64,000 bases of DNA, taken from NCBI GenBank assembly GCA_036362985.1, contig JAYGXS010000003.1, positions 79,780,998-79,844,997 on the forward strand, given 5' to 3'. This document shows, one piece after another, positions 45,790-56,221 of the stretch (the stretch's first letter is position 1; the number at the start of each line of letters is the position of its first letter). The translations under genes and the position numbers were made by a program. A model generated the notes under the pieces. That model was not told where the DNA came from. It made no database searches and saw only the letters and a program-made list of their open reading frames with translations. Source of the DNA: Ligula intestinalis (taxonomy: Eukaryota; Platyhelminthes; Cestoda; Diphyllobothriidea; Diphyllobothriidae).

Positions 45790-48285
45790 CCTGAGGGAGG
45801 AGGCCCTCACCTGTGTTCCCGAAAAACTTGACGACGCAATCGTGACGCGAGGCGACTAGTGAGTGTGGCTGAGGCTGGTGGTGGGGATGTGTGAGGTGCT
45901 GGGTGTGCCGACATCACGGTCAGTGCCGCTGTCGTGAATGCGCATGTGACCTAGTAGGCCCATGCGATGAGCGAATGATCGGGGGCAGTGTGGGCAAGGA
46001 AGACGGCGGTCTCGTCTGTGTTTTGGTGCTCGAGGCACAAGTTCACCAGTCTCCGTGCGATGGATTCGCAAGTGACCGATTCGACCGATGCGTGAGGAGA
46101 ATTTGCGATTGCACTGAGGGCATATCAGGCCCTCAGAGCTGGTGGGGGGTTCATGTGTGAAAGTTGTTGCGGGCGGTAATGTGTCGGAGGGAGTGGAAGA
46201 AGTTGTGGGTGAGTTGGAGTCGGTGGACGAGGGCAACGAGGCATCTCTCGCGTCGGTGATTGCCGTCGACGTGGAGGGTGGAGTGGGGTCTGGCGGAGTG
46301 TTTGGTGCAGTCGACGTGGATGCTGTCGGAGGAGGGTTGCACGGCTTCCGGAGGTGACCGACCAGGCCAATGCGTGCACGGAAGGTGCGTTGACAACGCG
46401 GACACGTTGGAAGGGCTTGGGTGGTGGCAGCGTGCGTCCCTGGATTGTGAGACTTGCGTGCCGTCCGTTTTTCCTTGGCGGTGGCGATCCGACTAGCTTC
46501 GTAGATTGCGGCGCCCGTTTTGACCACTCTTCGCCACGCGGTTCGGTCCAGGGCAAGCTCCTCCCAGTTCAGCGTGGTGATTTGGAGACGCTTCAGGGAG
46601 TTCTTCAGGGTGTCCTTGTAACGTCTCTTCTGTCCTCCGTTGCGACGAGTACCTACGGCGACATCGCCATAGAACAGTCGCTTGGGTAGCCGTTCCTCAT
46701 TCATACGTACCACATGTCCGCTACAGCGCAGTTGTATCTGCCTGAGCATGGCTTGGATGCTGAGAACTCCCGTTCTCTCCAGGATTTCCGTGCCCAAAAT
46801 CCTCTCCAGCCACTTCACCTTCAATATGCGGCGTAGGCAGCTGATAAGAAAATGGTTCAGTTTCCGCGCTTGGACAGAGAACATGAGACTGAAGAGGGTG
46901 GGTGCGAGGACACAGCCCTGCTTCACTCCATTGGTCACTGCGAAGGCTTCAGACAGCGTTCCGTAGTCCGTGACGCTCGCCATCATCCCATCATAAAGTT
47001 GTCGAACCATGTGGGTGAAGTGTTCCGGACAGCCAAACTTCTGCATAACCTTCCAAAGTCCAGGCTGGTTCACCGTGTCAAAGGCTTTTGTCAGATCTAT
47101 GAACGTAGTGTAGAGGTGGGTCCGCATCTCTTGACATTTCTCCTGCAGCTGACGCGCGGTAAATATTATGTCAGTGGTACCGCGGTGACGTCGAAAACCA
47201 CACTGACTTTCAGGCAGAAGCCCTCTTTCCAGGTGGCTTTTCAGACGATTGAGGAGAATGCGTGCGAAGATTTTTCTGGCAATATTCAGCAGTGAGATGC
47301 CGCGGTGGTTGTCACAGACCTGGCGATTCCCCTTACGCTTGTAGAGGTGGACGATGGTGGCGTCCTTGAAATCCTGGGGAACTTGGCCCTGTCGCCACAT
47401 CTCTTGGAACCGGGTGGTTAGGTGAGTTATGAGTTGGTGACCACCATATTTGTAAATTCCCGCCGGGATCCCGTCGGACCCTGGTGCCTTCCCGCTGGAC
47501 AGCTGCTGCACAGCCTTCATGGTCTCCTCAGGGTTGGGTGGGAGGTCGAGATCAGCCTTAATTTAGACTTGCGGCAACCGTTCAATGGCAGCCTCAGAGG
47601 TGGTAGAGGGCCGGTTGAGTACACTTTGGAAGTGCTCGGCCCAGTGGCTCAGAAGTTGGGTCTTCTCAGTGATGAGCGTGGTACCGTCCGCGGTGAGAAG
47701 TGGGGCTGTGCCACTCACTACGGGGCCGTAGACTACTTTAAGCGCTGCGAAGAAGTTCTTCCATTCATTGCGATCCGCGTAGCCTTGGATTTCCTCACCC
47801 TTACGAGCCATCCAAGCGTCCTGCATTTCCCGCAGCCGCTGCTGTACAAGACGGCGACTTTGGTAGTAGGCTGCTTTCGTGGCGTCGGTAGGGCGAACGA
47901 CATATTCGATGCGGAGGCGATTCTTCTCAGAGATGAGAGTACGGATGGCTGCATCGTTTTCATCTAACCAGTCTTGGTGTGGGCGGGACGCGGGCCCAAG
48001 GATGTGTTTGGCAGTGGATTGTACAGCATCCCGTAGTTGACACCATCGAGTCTCTACGGAGGTGTTCTCTTCCGCGAATGGGAGGTTATTCAGCTGTTGG
48101 GTCATTTCGTTGCTGAAACGCATGCGGTTGGCAGACAAGTTTAACAGATCAGTATTCGACTTACCTGGGGGTCGCTTACCTTGAGGTCTCCTGCGTGGTT
48201 GAAGACGGATCCGCATCTTGGAGATGATGAGACAGAAGGAGGTGGAGGGAGGCAGCCTCCCGCTCTTTGTAACTTAAGCTACATT
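45790..48285 (-). mobile_element. RTE-like non-LTR retrotransposon with C-terminal zinc fingers, RT core deleted
   Basis: 5'-truncated: it begins just after the endonuclease (LIISKMRIRLQPRRRPQGKR, near 48240). The linker (TRWCQLRDAVQSTAKHILGP, AYYQSRRLVQQRLREMQDAW) is intact. One in-frame TAA at 47566-47564, where glutamate is expected, separates it from a 554-codon frame (47520-45856). That frame has [43 protein letters not shown], motif [13 protein letters not shown] and [18 protein letters not shown]. It then jumps directly to [18 protein letters not shown], skipping about 200 residues with motif C (FADD). The C-terminus carries C2H2-type fingers at frame residues 373-394 (CCHC), 467-487 and 509-529. 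Inactive as an RT. Confidence 0.88.
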
Positions 48286-48289
48286 AAGA

Positions 48290-49384
48290 TGCATTACAAT
48301 TTTATATTGTTGGCAAAAAAATTAAAATACAATGACGATACCCCTGGGCCTAAAATACAAAGTATATTTATTTAGCATGTCCTCTCTGCATTGCCTATAT
48401 TACGGAAAATGAACGTGTTAGCAAAATGGCCTGAGTACAGCGGGTATAGAGAATTTTCATATCGTGTATCATCTAAGCATAAACATCCCAGCGGAAACTT
48501 TTACGAATTTATTCCTGATAACCAGTAAATGGTCCACTAAAAAAGAATAAGTAATAAGTTATGTACTTCCAAGAAATTCCAGAGATTATTTGCGATCTGA
48601 AATGTCCTCAGGTTTGCGTAATTTGTAAGTTTTCTGACAAGAATGATCTTCATTCCAATGATAATTAACAGTAAGCACAGTAACGAAGGGCCAGTTAAAA
48701 TAATGGTATTGTTATTAAAGGTTAACGTCCAGTGTTAAAGGAGTCCATCAGCGATAACGCCGACGCCTACTCACTTGATCACAATTCGTGTTCTAACTCA
48801 TGAGGATCAACAACTAGGTAAACGAGAAAATAGAAGGCTAATGGCAATAGTGGTAGCTCTATAGATGAAAATATGAATGTGGTCGTTAAGGAGGTCGCTT
48901 CTTCATAAAAGAGAAACGAACATCAAAATATCCCTCACATTTTTGCATTCTTTAAGGTTCGTTTGTAACAATCTACGGATAAAGACAAAGACAGTATGAC
49001 ATTGGGGGCGGGGATTTTCCAGCCTTTTCAAGGTCGGTACAGCACCTCAATCCTAATTAAGGTCAGCATATAGCGAATATTCATTCCATCAGTCGTGGGT
49101 TATACAACTTGCAAACGGATGAAACCTAGAGGTAGTTACGCCTCTTTGAATGATTTAACTGGCTTTCTATCGAATAAGGTACTCCGAACTCGTTTGGACA
49201 GCAGCTTGGGGGATAAGCTAGGTGTACTGAGAAAACTGATAAGGGCGATTTAGGTACATTTTATCATCAACTCTGTTAGCTGAGTGTTGCCGACCCTAAT
49301 CGGATGCCACCGCCAACTTGGAGGTGAAGAAGAGATCAGCCCTACTGATAGAAGAGAACAGGCAAGCTATAAGAAACTGTTCAG
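48290..49384. other. No recognisable gene
   Basis: No ORF over 60 codons with recognisable motifs and no repeat identified. Confidence 0.45.
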
Positions 49385-49625
49385 AAGACGAAGAAAATTC
49401 GATCGCTGGCACAGCAAGCTTAATGACATGAAATTTCGAAATCCTCAACAAAACTTCTGAGAAAGACACCGTCAGATAAGGATGGTAAGAACGCCAGAGG
49501 TTGAGTATTTATAGTGTGCAAAAACCATGCAGTTATGCGCCTTATCCAAAAAGGTGATCTGGCATTCATCGCTCGTGGGTGAACATAACATGATACGTGC
49601 TCGTTTTTCCATGGTGACTTTACAT
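49385..49625 (-). repeat. Pseudo-LTR-like module, minus, diverged
   Basis: TATA-like CTATAAATAC at 49514-49505, then a core in which CTGACGGTGTC replaces the first box (near 49475). GAAA sits near 49438, and the tail GTGCCAGCGATCGAATTTTC with TTCGTCTTCTGAAC ends near 49385. The order matches the other modules; the first box is decayed. Confidence 0.55.
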
Positions 49626-49735
49626 GCACACGGAGTCAAGTGACTGCAAGACTCGACCTACCTTTCGGACAGCCACATTTTCCGCGTTAACGCTTGTCTG
49701 GCGCGGCTCACTGACATGCGTGCATTTGTTTACCT

Positions 49736-49800
49736 TCCCGGTCTGGTCCATCACCCTTCAAGGCTGACTCACACCGGACCTTATATGGCGGTTGCTAAAA
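49736..49800 (-). repeat. Dispersed repeat R1, minus copy
   Basis: Reverse complement contains GTGTGAGTCAGCCTTGAAGG followed by GTGATGGACCAG, matching the family at 19347-19450. Confidence 0.5.
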
Positions 49801-49859
49801 AGGCATCACTCCGGACCCGGTGCCCTAGCAACCGGACTGCACTAGACCAAGTGGCAATT

Positions 49860-51400
49860 TTCTCCTAACTATCTTCCACTTTTTCTGTTTAGAATATAGC
49901 ATTCCTACCGATCTGGCCTCCCGTGATTTCTCCTTCACACACGCCACCGGGTCCGAGATCGTAGTAGCTAGTGTGCAACGTATTTACACCCCGAGTCGTT
50001 AACTGTCGAAATTTTATATCGATCCTCGACGTTGTGATTACTCGGCTATGCTGCGCGCTGTCATTTGGTCTTTTGGTGGCCTTTGTTACTTCTCTGGCTA
50101 ATTATTCTGCTTAGGCAAAGTCTCAGCACAAAGTTTGAAATCGGGGGTTGTGGCGGCACAACTCCATATACAACGCTAAACCTCTCGCCAATCGCGACTG
50201 GTAGCACGTGCGCACCAATGTCTGCCAAACCCGATCCGGTGCGGTTAATTATCTTCCTGAGATTGACTCGCACATATGGTCCTAATGTGATGACTTCTGC
50301 GCTCTGTCACTTCAGCCGCCCACGTTCGACCAGCAGTCAACCTTCTCTAACCGATTCTCTACTAGCTCTGAACAGAATACACTATTCTTCCCACCTGACA
50401 TCCCAAGTCTTCTCTTCACACAGGTAACTTGACGTGAAGATAGCAGCGGTTAGTGTTTGTCTAACCAACGCCCTCCTAACGCTTGACGCAACAGACGAGG
50501 TCGCTCAGAGCTTAGGACCTCGCGCCAAGCAGCTTTCGCGCGTGCCTCGAGGCATGCCTAACCGGACGGGTGACCGCGACTGCTGCCAGACGCAACTGAC
50601 GTGCACCCAAACACACGCACCAAGTCTCCCCCATTCTGGCCTCAACCAACAATGGCTTGACCTCAATCTGTCCAACGAGATTCCCGCTTTAGTAGACTGA
50701 CCTCATTTAGTTGGTTCGCCTCAATCCGTGGGACAAAGACAACAATGCAGTGTCTGCCTTCAAGATTCACTCCGAAACCGACCCGAATAGGGAACGAACG
50801 CAATAATCCACGAGTCAACACTCTTTCCATCTATTCTCTTTTCTTTCTGCAGAATACACTAGTCCTAACAATCTGGCCTTCCAAAGACTTCTCTCTACTC
50901 ACCTAAAGGAACTGTAGCGGGTCGTGCCTGCCTGACTAGCTCGCGTCGAAATGCACTTTCCCAAACGCTCACCGATGTGTTTTCTCAACGTCTAGATCAG
51001 CCAATCATAGTTCTCGCATCTATGAGGCGACGAATGAGGAGCTTGCACGCGTGCCCGACGCAAGTTGCCTCTCTGCCCAAAATCTACAGGCCGACCTAGC
51101 CAATGAAAGCTATCTCTCTCTCTGTCTTCTGGTCTGACTACTCTAAGACCTCACTTGGGCCCGGTCAACCTACTGATCGGACGTGTCTCTCCCGAGTCAA
51201 TCTATTCTCCTCTTCCGTTGTGTACACAATAAACTCTTCCTACTACTCTGGCCTTCACCGACTTCTGTTCTCTACTAAGTAGCCATGGTCTGAAGATCGC
51301 AGTTGAACGGTTCGACTCACTTAACCCCCTGCGATAGAACCATGGGCCTGGAAGATCGTAGCTGTTAGGATTACTCGTCTTTATCTTAACACATATAGTC
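49860..51400 (+). repeat. Cluster of diverged LTR-like repeats
   Basis: At least four related segments, at about 49860-49990, 50330-50460, 50815-50940 and 51180-51400. Each has a CTATTCT-like pyrimidine stretch, then an AATAYAC or AATAAAC signal, then CTGGCCTT and GACTTCT. The last copy reads TGTGTACACAATAAACTCTT and continues to CATGGTCTGAAGATCGCAGT. A poly(A)-like signal followed by a shared downstream block suggests the R region of LTRs. The spacer CAGGCCGACCTAGCCAATGA near 51090 also recurs at 55030. No gag or pol frame was found, so the LTR reading is an inference. Confidence 0.5.
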
Positions 51401-52089
51401 CTATTAACTTCAGCCCTTGCGCCGCCTGCTGAAGAACCAAAACTGAAGCTGTTCGACGGGTGTTCAAAGCAAACAGCTACCGATACCTTTTTCTCGGCAA
51501 GCGAATGCCCGAAAGGACGAGAGACTAAACCGAAACAGCCCTGCATTTCGATGAGCGTTTCCGTTTGGGAATAATGTTTAGGAAACTACCTTCTCATACC
51601 ACTCGGAATTAGAGTTGTTCACTGACAAGAAGCAACTATGAGGCTCCAAAGATGAGTTGATTATTTATTCTGGTGCGTGTTATGTTCCCCAGTCGCGGTT
51701 GCGGCAAAAGCAACTAAGGTAGAAAAAGTGGGATACATCTCCACATACGGATGGTCGAACGTGCAGCAGCAATGAGAAGGAAGGATGCTTACTCTCGCAT
51801 CGCGGCTCATGTGGCCAGACCTGGCCACACCTTTAGGTTTGACGATATTCTCGCAAGAGCTGATAACCGCATTTTCTGTGGATTATAAGAGTCCGGGTTC
51901 ACTGCCCCGCAGTCGACTAATAAGCGCAGTGAACTCCCAGGTCCATATTTTTGTGCTGATACTTTGTCTACTAAGACTAATAAGTGTAAGGTTTTCAGTA
52001 AAATTGAACCGAATTTCCGAGCCATAATCACGTCAAGAATCGAGAACGATGATAAAATTCTGACAATTAACGCTCACACCTAATACTAT

Positions 52090-52245
52090 GAAGTTGAGAT
52101 GTGGTAATTGGATTAAGCACGTAGCCGCATGGCGACTGCATCTTAAAAATGTTGCCGCTCATCACCCTTATCAGCGACTGTCTCTGGTGATGGGTTGCAG
52201 GAAAACCTGAAACGTCATGCTCCAGCAACCGCATCTTCTTCTAAA
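52090..52245 (+). repeat. Pseudo-LTR-like core, plus
   Basis: CTGGTGA at 52184-52190, stem GGTT...AACC, GAAAC at 52209-52213, GTCATG, then CCAGCAACCGCATCTTCTTC. The upstream TATA box is not evident. Confidence 0.5.
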
Positions 52246-52469
52246 TAGATTTTTTGAGAAAATGACTTTGAAAAACGAAGGTTTCCTAAATTAGAAGTCA
52301 GTGGAGCCAGATTAAGATGGGCCAGCTTTTTATTGCCGGAAGGGAGCTTTACAACAGGCTCTTCCAAGCGCTAGCAACTAGCTGTATCTTCCGACCAATT
52401 TCGGCAATCCATAGCAGCAGCTGGGAAGCCTTGACTTCGGCCGACCAACTGAAATGTTGAGCTCAAGTT

Positions 52470-52630
52470 CGTCTCAAGCAGGCGATCGATCGAGAACATG
52501 GGGCGCACAGGAAGACTCGGGCTTCTAGCAGCGGGTGACCGAGAGTGTGTGAAGGAGGTTGCCACATGTGAGTATTCACGGCTTGGCAAGCAAACGCAAG
52601 ATGAGTCAGCATAGTGGTCCTGAGTGCGGA
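52470..52630 (+). repeat. Dispersed repeat R2, third copy
   Basis: GGCTTGGCAAGCAAACGCAA followed by GATGAGTCAGCATAGTGG; best match is 18160-18200. Confidence 0.5.
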
Positions 52631-52639
52631 CTGCCAAAG

Positions 52640-54990
52640 ATTAACACAATCAGTCAAAATATGGCAGCCTTTGCTATCCAACGGAGAACTGTTCCGAGCT
52701 CTTCAGGTCCGATGTCATTTTTGTGTTGCACCATCAGCGTCATAAACGAGGCCAACTAGATCAGGCAGAATCACAGTCTTACCAGTACTCTTTTGCTAAA
52801 AAACACGTAGGTCGTTTGCTACAAATGCATTACCAAAGAGGCGTCTCGGAGCCTACAAAATCGGAAGATAATTGTTGAATTAGAATATCCCTTCGGCTTC
52901 ATATGAGGGCAAGCACCCTACTTGTAACTTTTATGCTGACCGATTGATTTCACGGTCATATAAGTGGCCCGTTCCTGTTACAGGGCAGCCTACCTGGTAG
53001 CAGTCCAAGTAAAAAACGCGTCTTACGCTTGGAGTTCAAAGACTTCGAAGGAAGGATCGCAGTGGTTAAGTTAATAGGGAAAACCCTTGGCGCTGTGATC
53101 TTCAGGTTCTATGTCGAAAGAGGGCAGGTGAGACGTCGGGTGGAAACTGTTACAACGACGAGTCCATCGTCGTTAGTGTTATAACGATGACATCTGACGT
53201 GTGTCACCGTCAAATTACGCCCTGTTGAATTCCCCAAGGAAGAACACAATTGGAAGGGCATAGTTCTGGAATCCACCCGGAGGAGGGTTTGTTGTGTACA
53301 AACCCGGAGGAGCTGCCTCGGGTGGCTGTTGTCGCTGGTTGATTTCCAACGCGCTCTTTGTCCCGCCTCGAGGCAAGCCTGGCATCGGGAGTGGATTGGT
53401 GTCACCTCGAGTCCACTGTTGCAACTCTCCCTGTGTCAGGGGGACAGTGTCTTATAGGAGAGTGTCTAGTGTGCGCTCGCCTGTAGCCTGATTGTCGCAT
53501 CGGGACAACTGCGACCAGTGGCACGCGCGAGCGAGCGCGTGCATCTCTGTCCTTTCCAGAGGTTAAGGTCATCTCGTTTGGACAGTCATCGCCTGTTTGC
53601 GGTCAGAGCTAACAAGCAAATACATTTGGCTAGGCTCGACGCCTTAGGAAAGCCGACAAGGTTGCTACCATCCTAACATAAACATTAGTGCATTCTATAC
53701 AGCGAAAATGGAGAGTATGTTGGAGGGCGTTGAGTGTCGGACAAGTGTATGACCGGCCGTAAGAGGATCACGTCCAAAGTGTGTGAGCCTAGCAGCCATC
53801 TCAGTGTCTACAGCACAGTCTTTGTGTAAGTCAGCTTTGAGAGTGATTGGTCAAATACGGGTAGGTAGACATTAATGAATGCGCACTTGCTGGTAGCAGC
53901 CATGAGAGGCAAACGTTGCACGCAGTTTTCGGCTAACCCAGGGGCAAGCCGGAAACTGCAATCACGCGACCTCATGTGTGGCTTGGCGTGAGAGGCGGAA
54001 GGCGCTACAGGACCACTACAGAATTGCCTACCAAGGTGAGCACTTAAAGTGGCTTCCACCTCTTAATTCTTGATTCCATATCACTACATCTTTGGCGCCC
54101 GATGCCCTTGTCCATGCTCCGCCACTTATCAAGGTTGGGAAGGCTTGTGCTACCTAATATCGACTCGGGATTCTCATCTGATCCAAAATAATTCTATATG
54201 CCGCTGTCTAACTGGCATATAAGGTAACTCGGTTGCGATACTTAACTTTACAGAGATTACTTTTCGATGGCATGTTTATCTTATACATGAAAATTCTCAA
54301 AATCCACATCAACGTGGATTCTAACAATAATCTCGGTCGTCACCTGTAAAGTCATAGCCACTTACTCTGCACACAGAAGTGACCGAGTGCTCAATCGATT
54401 AAAAACTTGTCAATTATCCCTTCCAGGACAGTTTGTGATGCAATAACTGGGGATTGCCGGAAGAAGTGACAGAAAATAGCTAGCGATACCCCGACTTCCG
54501 CTAACTATCCACTTGTAGACAAAGTTGGCGTCCATTCCTAGGCTCACAACCTACGCATACCAGCATAAGAGACTGGAATCTAAGTTGCAATTCACGTAAT
54601 TTTACTTCGAGCTAATGATACTCGGTTGACAGAGACAACATGGCCCAAAACGCCGGTATCTACTCCATCCCAGTTAGTACATAATGGGACTTGCAGGCAT
54701 ACTCCGGTGAAACAGCTTGTTTCGAGAGATACTTAAGGCGCCAAATCTAAGTCATCCAGGGGGTGTCTGCCCGCTCATACTGTGAGACATAAGCCGAGGC
54801 CGCTGAGTTTTTCAAAATCGGGTCAAGTCTACCAAACCCCTCTATTAATCAAGTGCGCCTGGTAGTCATCTGATGGATTTGTAGTGGTCCTTGCCTGTCG
54901 GACGCCTGGCCTTCCTGTCGTTGCGTCAATCCGTCTAGACCTCAAGGTCGTGGCGGCCGCCAAACTTACTGGCACGAGACACAGGCCGCC
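52640..54990. other. No gene; one R1 repeat copy
   Basis: No supported coding sequence. 53812-53950 is an R1 copy (GTAAGTCAGCTTTGAGAGTG, ATTGGTCAAATAC). Near 54808 GAGTTTTTCAAAATCGGGTC matches the 3' end of the SINEs at 27.7-28.2 kb. Confidence 0.45.
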
Positions 54991-54999
54991 TACGCTGAA

Positions 55000-55430
55000 T
55001 TCTGCCCACACAATGTCCAACCAAGCACAGGCCGACCTAGCCAATAACCGCTCTCTCTCTCTGTCTACTGGCCTGACTGCTGTCAAACTGGCACTTGCAC
55101 CGCGGCTGGCTCTCCTGCTGGTCCTAAGCTCTCCAACTCAAATCTCTGTCCATCTATTCTCCGTTTCTTTGTGTACACAATAAACTTTTCCTTCTACTCT
55201 GGCCTTCCTAAGACTTCTATTCTACTACTTGGGATCCGGTCAATCTCCTGAGCATACGGGCTCTCCCGAGTCAATCTACTCTCATCTATTCTCCTCTCCC
55301 TTGTGTACACAATACATTCTTCCTACTACTCTGGCCTTTTACGACTTCTCTCCCGCACTAAGTAACCATGGTCTGAAGATCGCAGTTGCCGGGTTTAACT
55401 CACTTAACCCCCTGCGATAGATTATAGATT
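55000..55430 (+). repeat. LTR-like repeat, tandemly duplicated
   Basis: CAGGCCGACCTAGCCAATAA, then two adjacent copies (about 55120-55250 and 55262-55430) of the block with TTGTGTACACAATA, CTACTCTGGCCTT and GACTTCT. The second matches 51180-51345 closely, through CCATGGTCTGAAGATCGCAG and TTAACCCCCTGCGATAGA. Confidence 0.55.
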
Positions 55431-55439
55431 GATTGCTCA

Positions 55440-55595
55440 GGAAATCCCGCTTGAGCGGTCAGAATTGATGGATGTCATATGTTGCGGTAGACTGGATGGG
55501 TAAATGGACCCACCGCGGGATTACACTCACGACTCCTGGTGGGTGCTTCGTAGCTCAGTTGGCTAGAGAGTTGGTTGTACTAAAGCCCCCCCCCC
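55440..55595 (+). mobile_element. SINE-like fragment
   Basis: GCTTCGTAGCTCAGTTGGCT then AGAGAGTTGGTTGTACTAAA is a tRNA-like 5' half with a good A box; the B-box half is missing after a C-run. The sequence before it (GAAATCCCGCTTGAGCGGTC) resembles 27941-27960, upstream of the plus-strand SINE. Confidence 0.5.
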
Positions 55596-56221
55596 CTAAC
55601 AATACGGCCAAATGTGCCCAACCCCTCGATCGATAAGTTTAGAAAAATGTAATTTTTGCACTGATAATTCCTGTTTCATCGATTTTCAGCAGAAAATAAC
55701 CTACACCCGACTGGCTGCTGGTAACAGTACTTGTCGATAGCATCGGACTGGTACATGAAATTAGCCAAGACCTCGAATTTCTAAACTGAATCACACATAC
55801 AATTTTCGAAGCTGATCGTACAATATTCCTATTTTAGATTCACGCTGACGTGGGCGTGAATGACTTCACATTCACTCCATAGCGATTGTGGCGTTTGTCA
55901 ACCGCCTGAGTCACAAGCCAACTGGAAGACATGTGGCACTGAGACAATGACTCAGCCAATGGTTACATCGAATTGCCACCCGCATATAAAGCGTTTCAAA
56001 AAGAAATTAATAGCAAATGGCCGAAGGTGATTTTCAAGACCCAGACGAACTTGAGATTACGGTCGACAAAATTCAAGACTGGCATCTAAAGTCTTATTTG
56101 CAAGCTGTCAGATCTTGGAATAACAGGAAAGCGCTTGAACCGGATTTAAGAATTCTTACGCTGTTGTTCAGAACCGGTGCTTGTTAAAACTTAAGTCCCA
56201 TAAGGGTCAGCCCTCGGGCCG

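Noticed and set aside
46354..47967. Several plus-strand frames of 90-180 codons
   Set aside because: They are antisense shadows of the RTE-like RT and have no family motifs.
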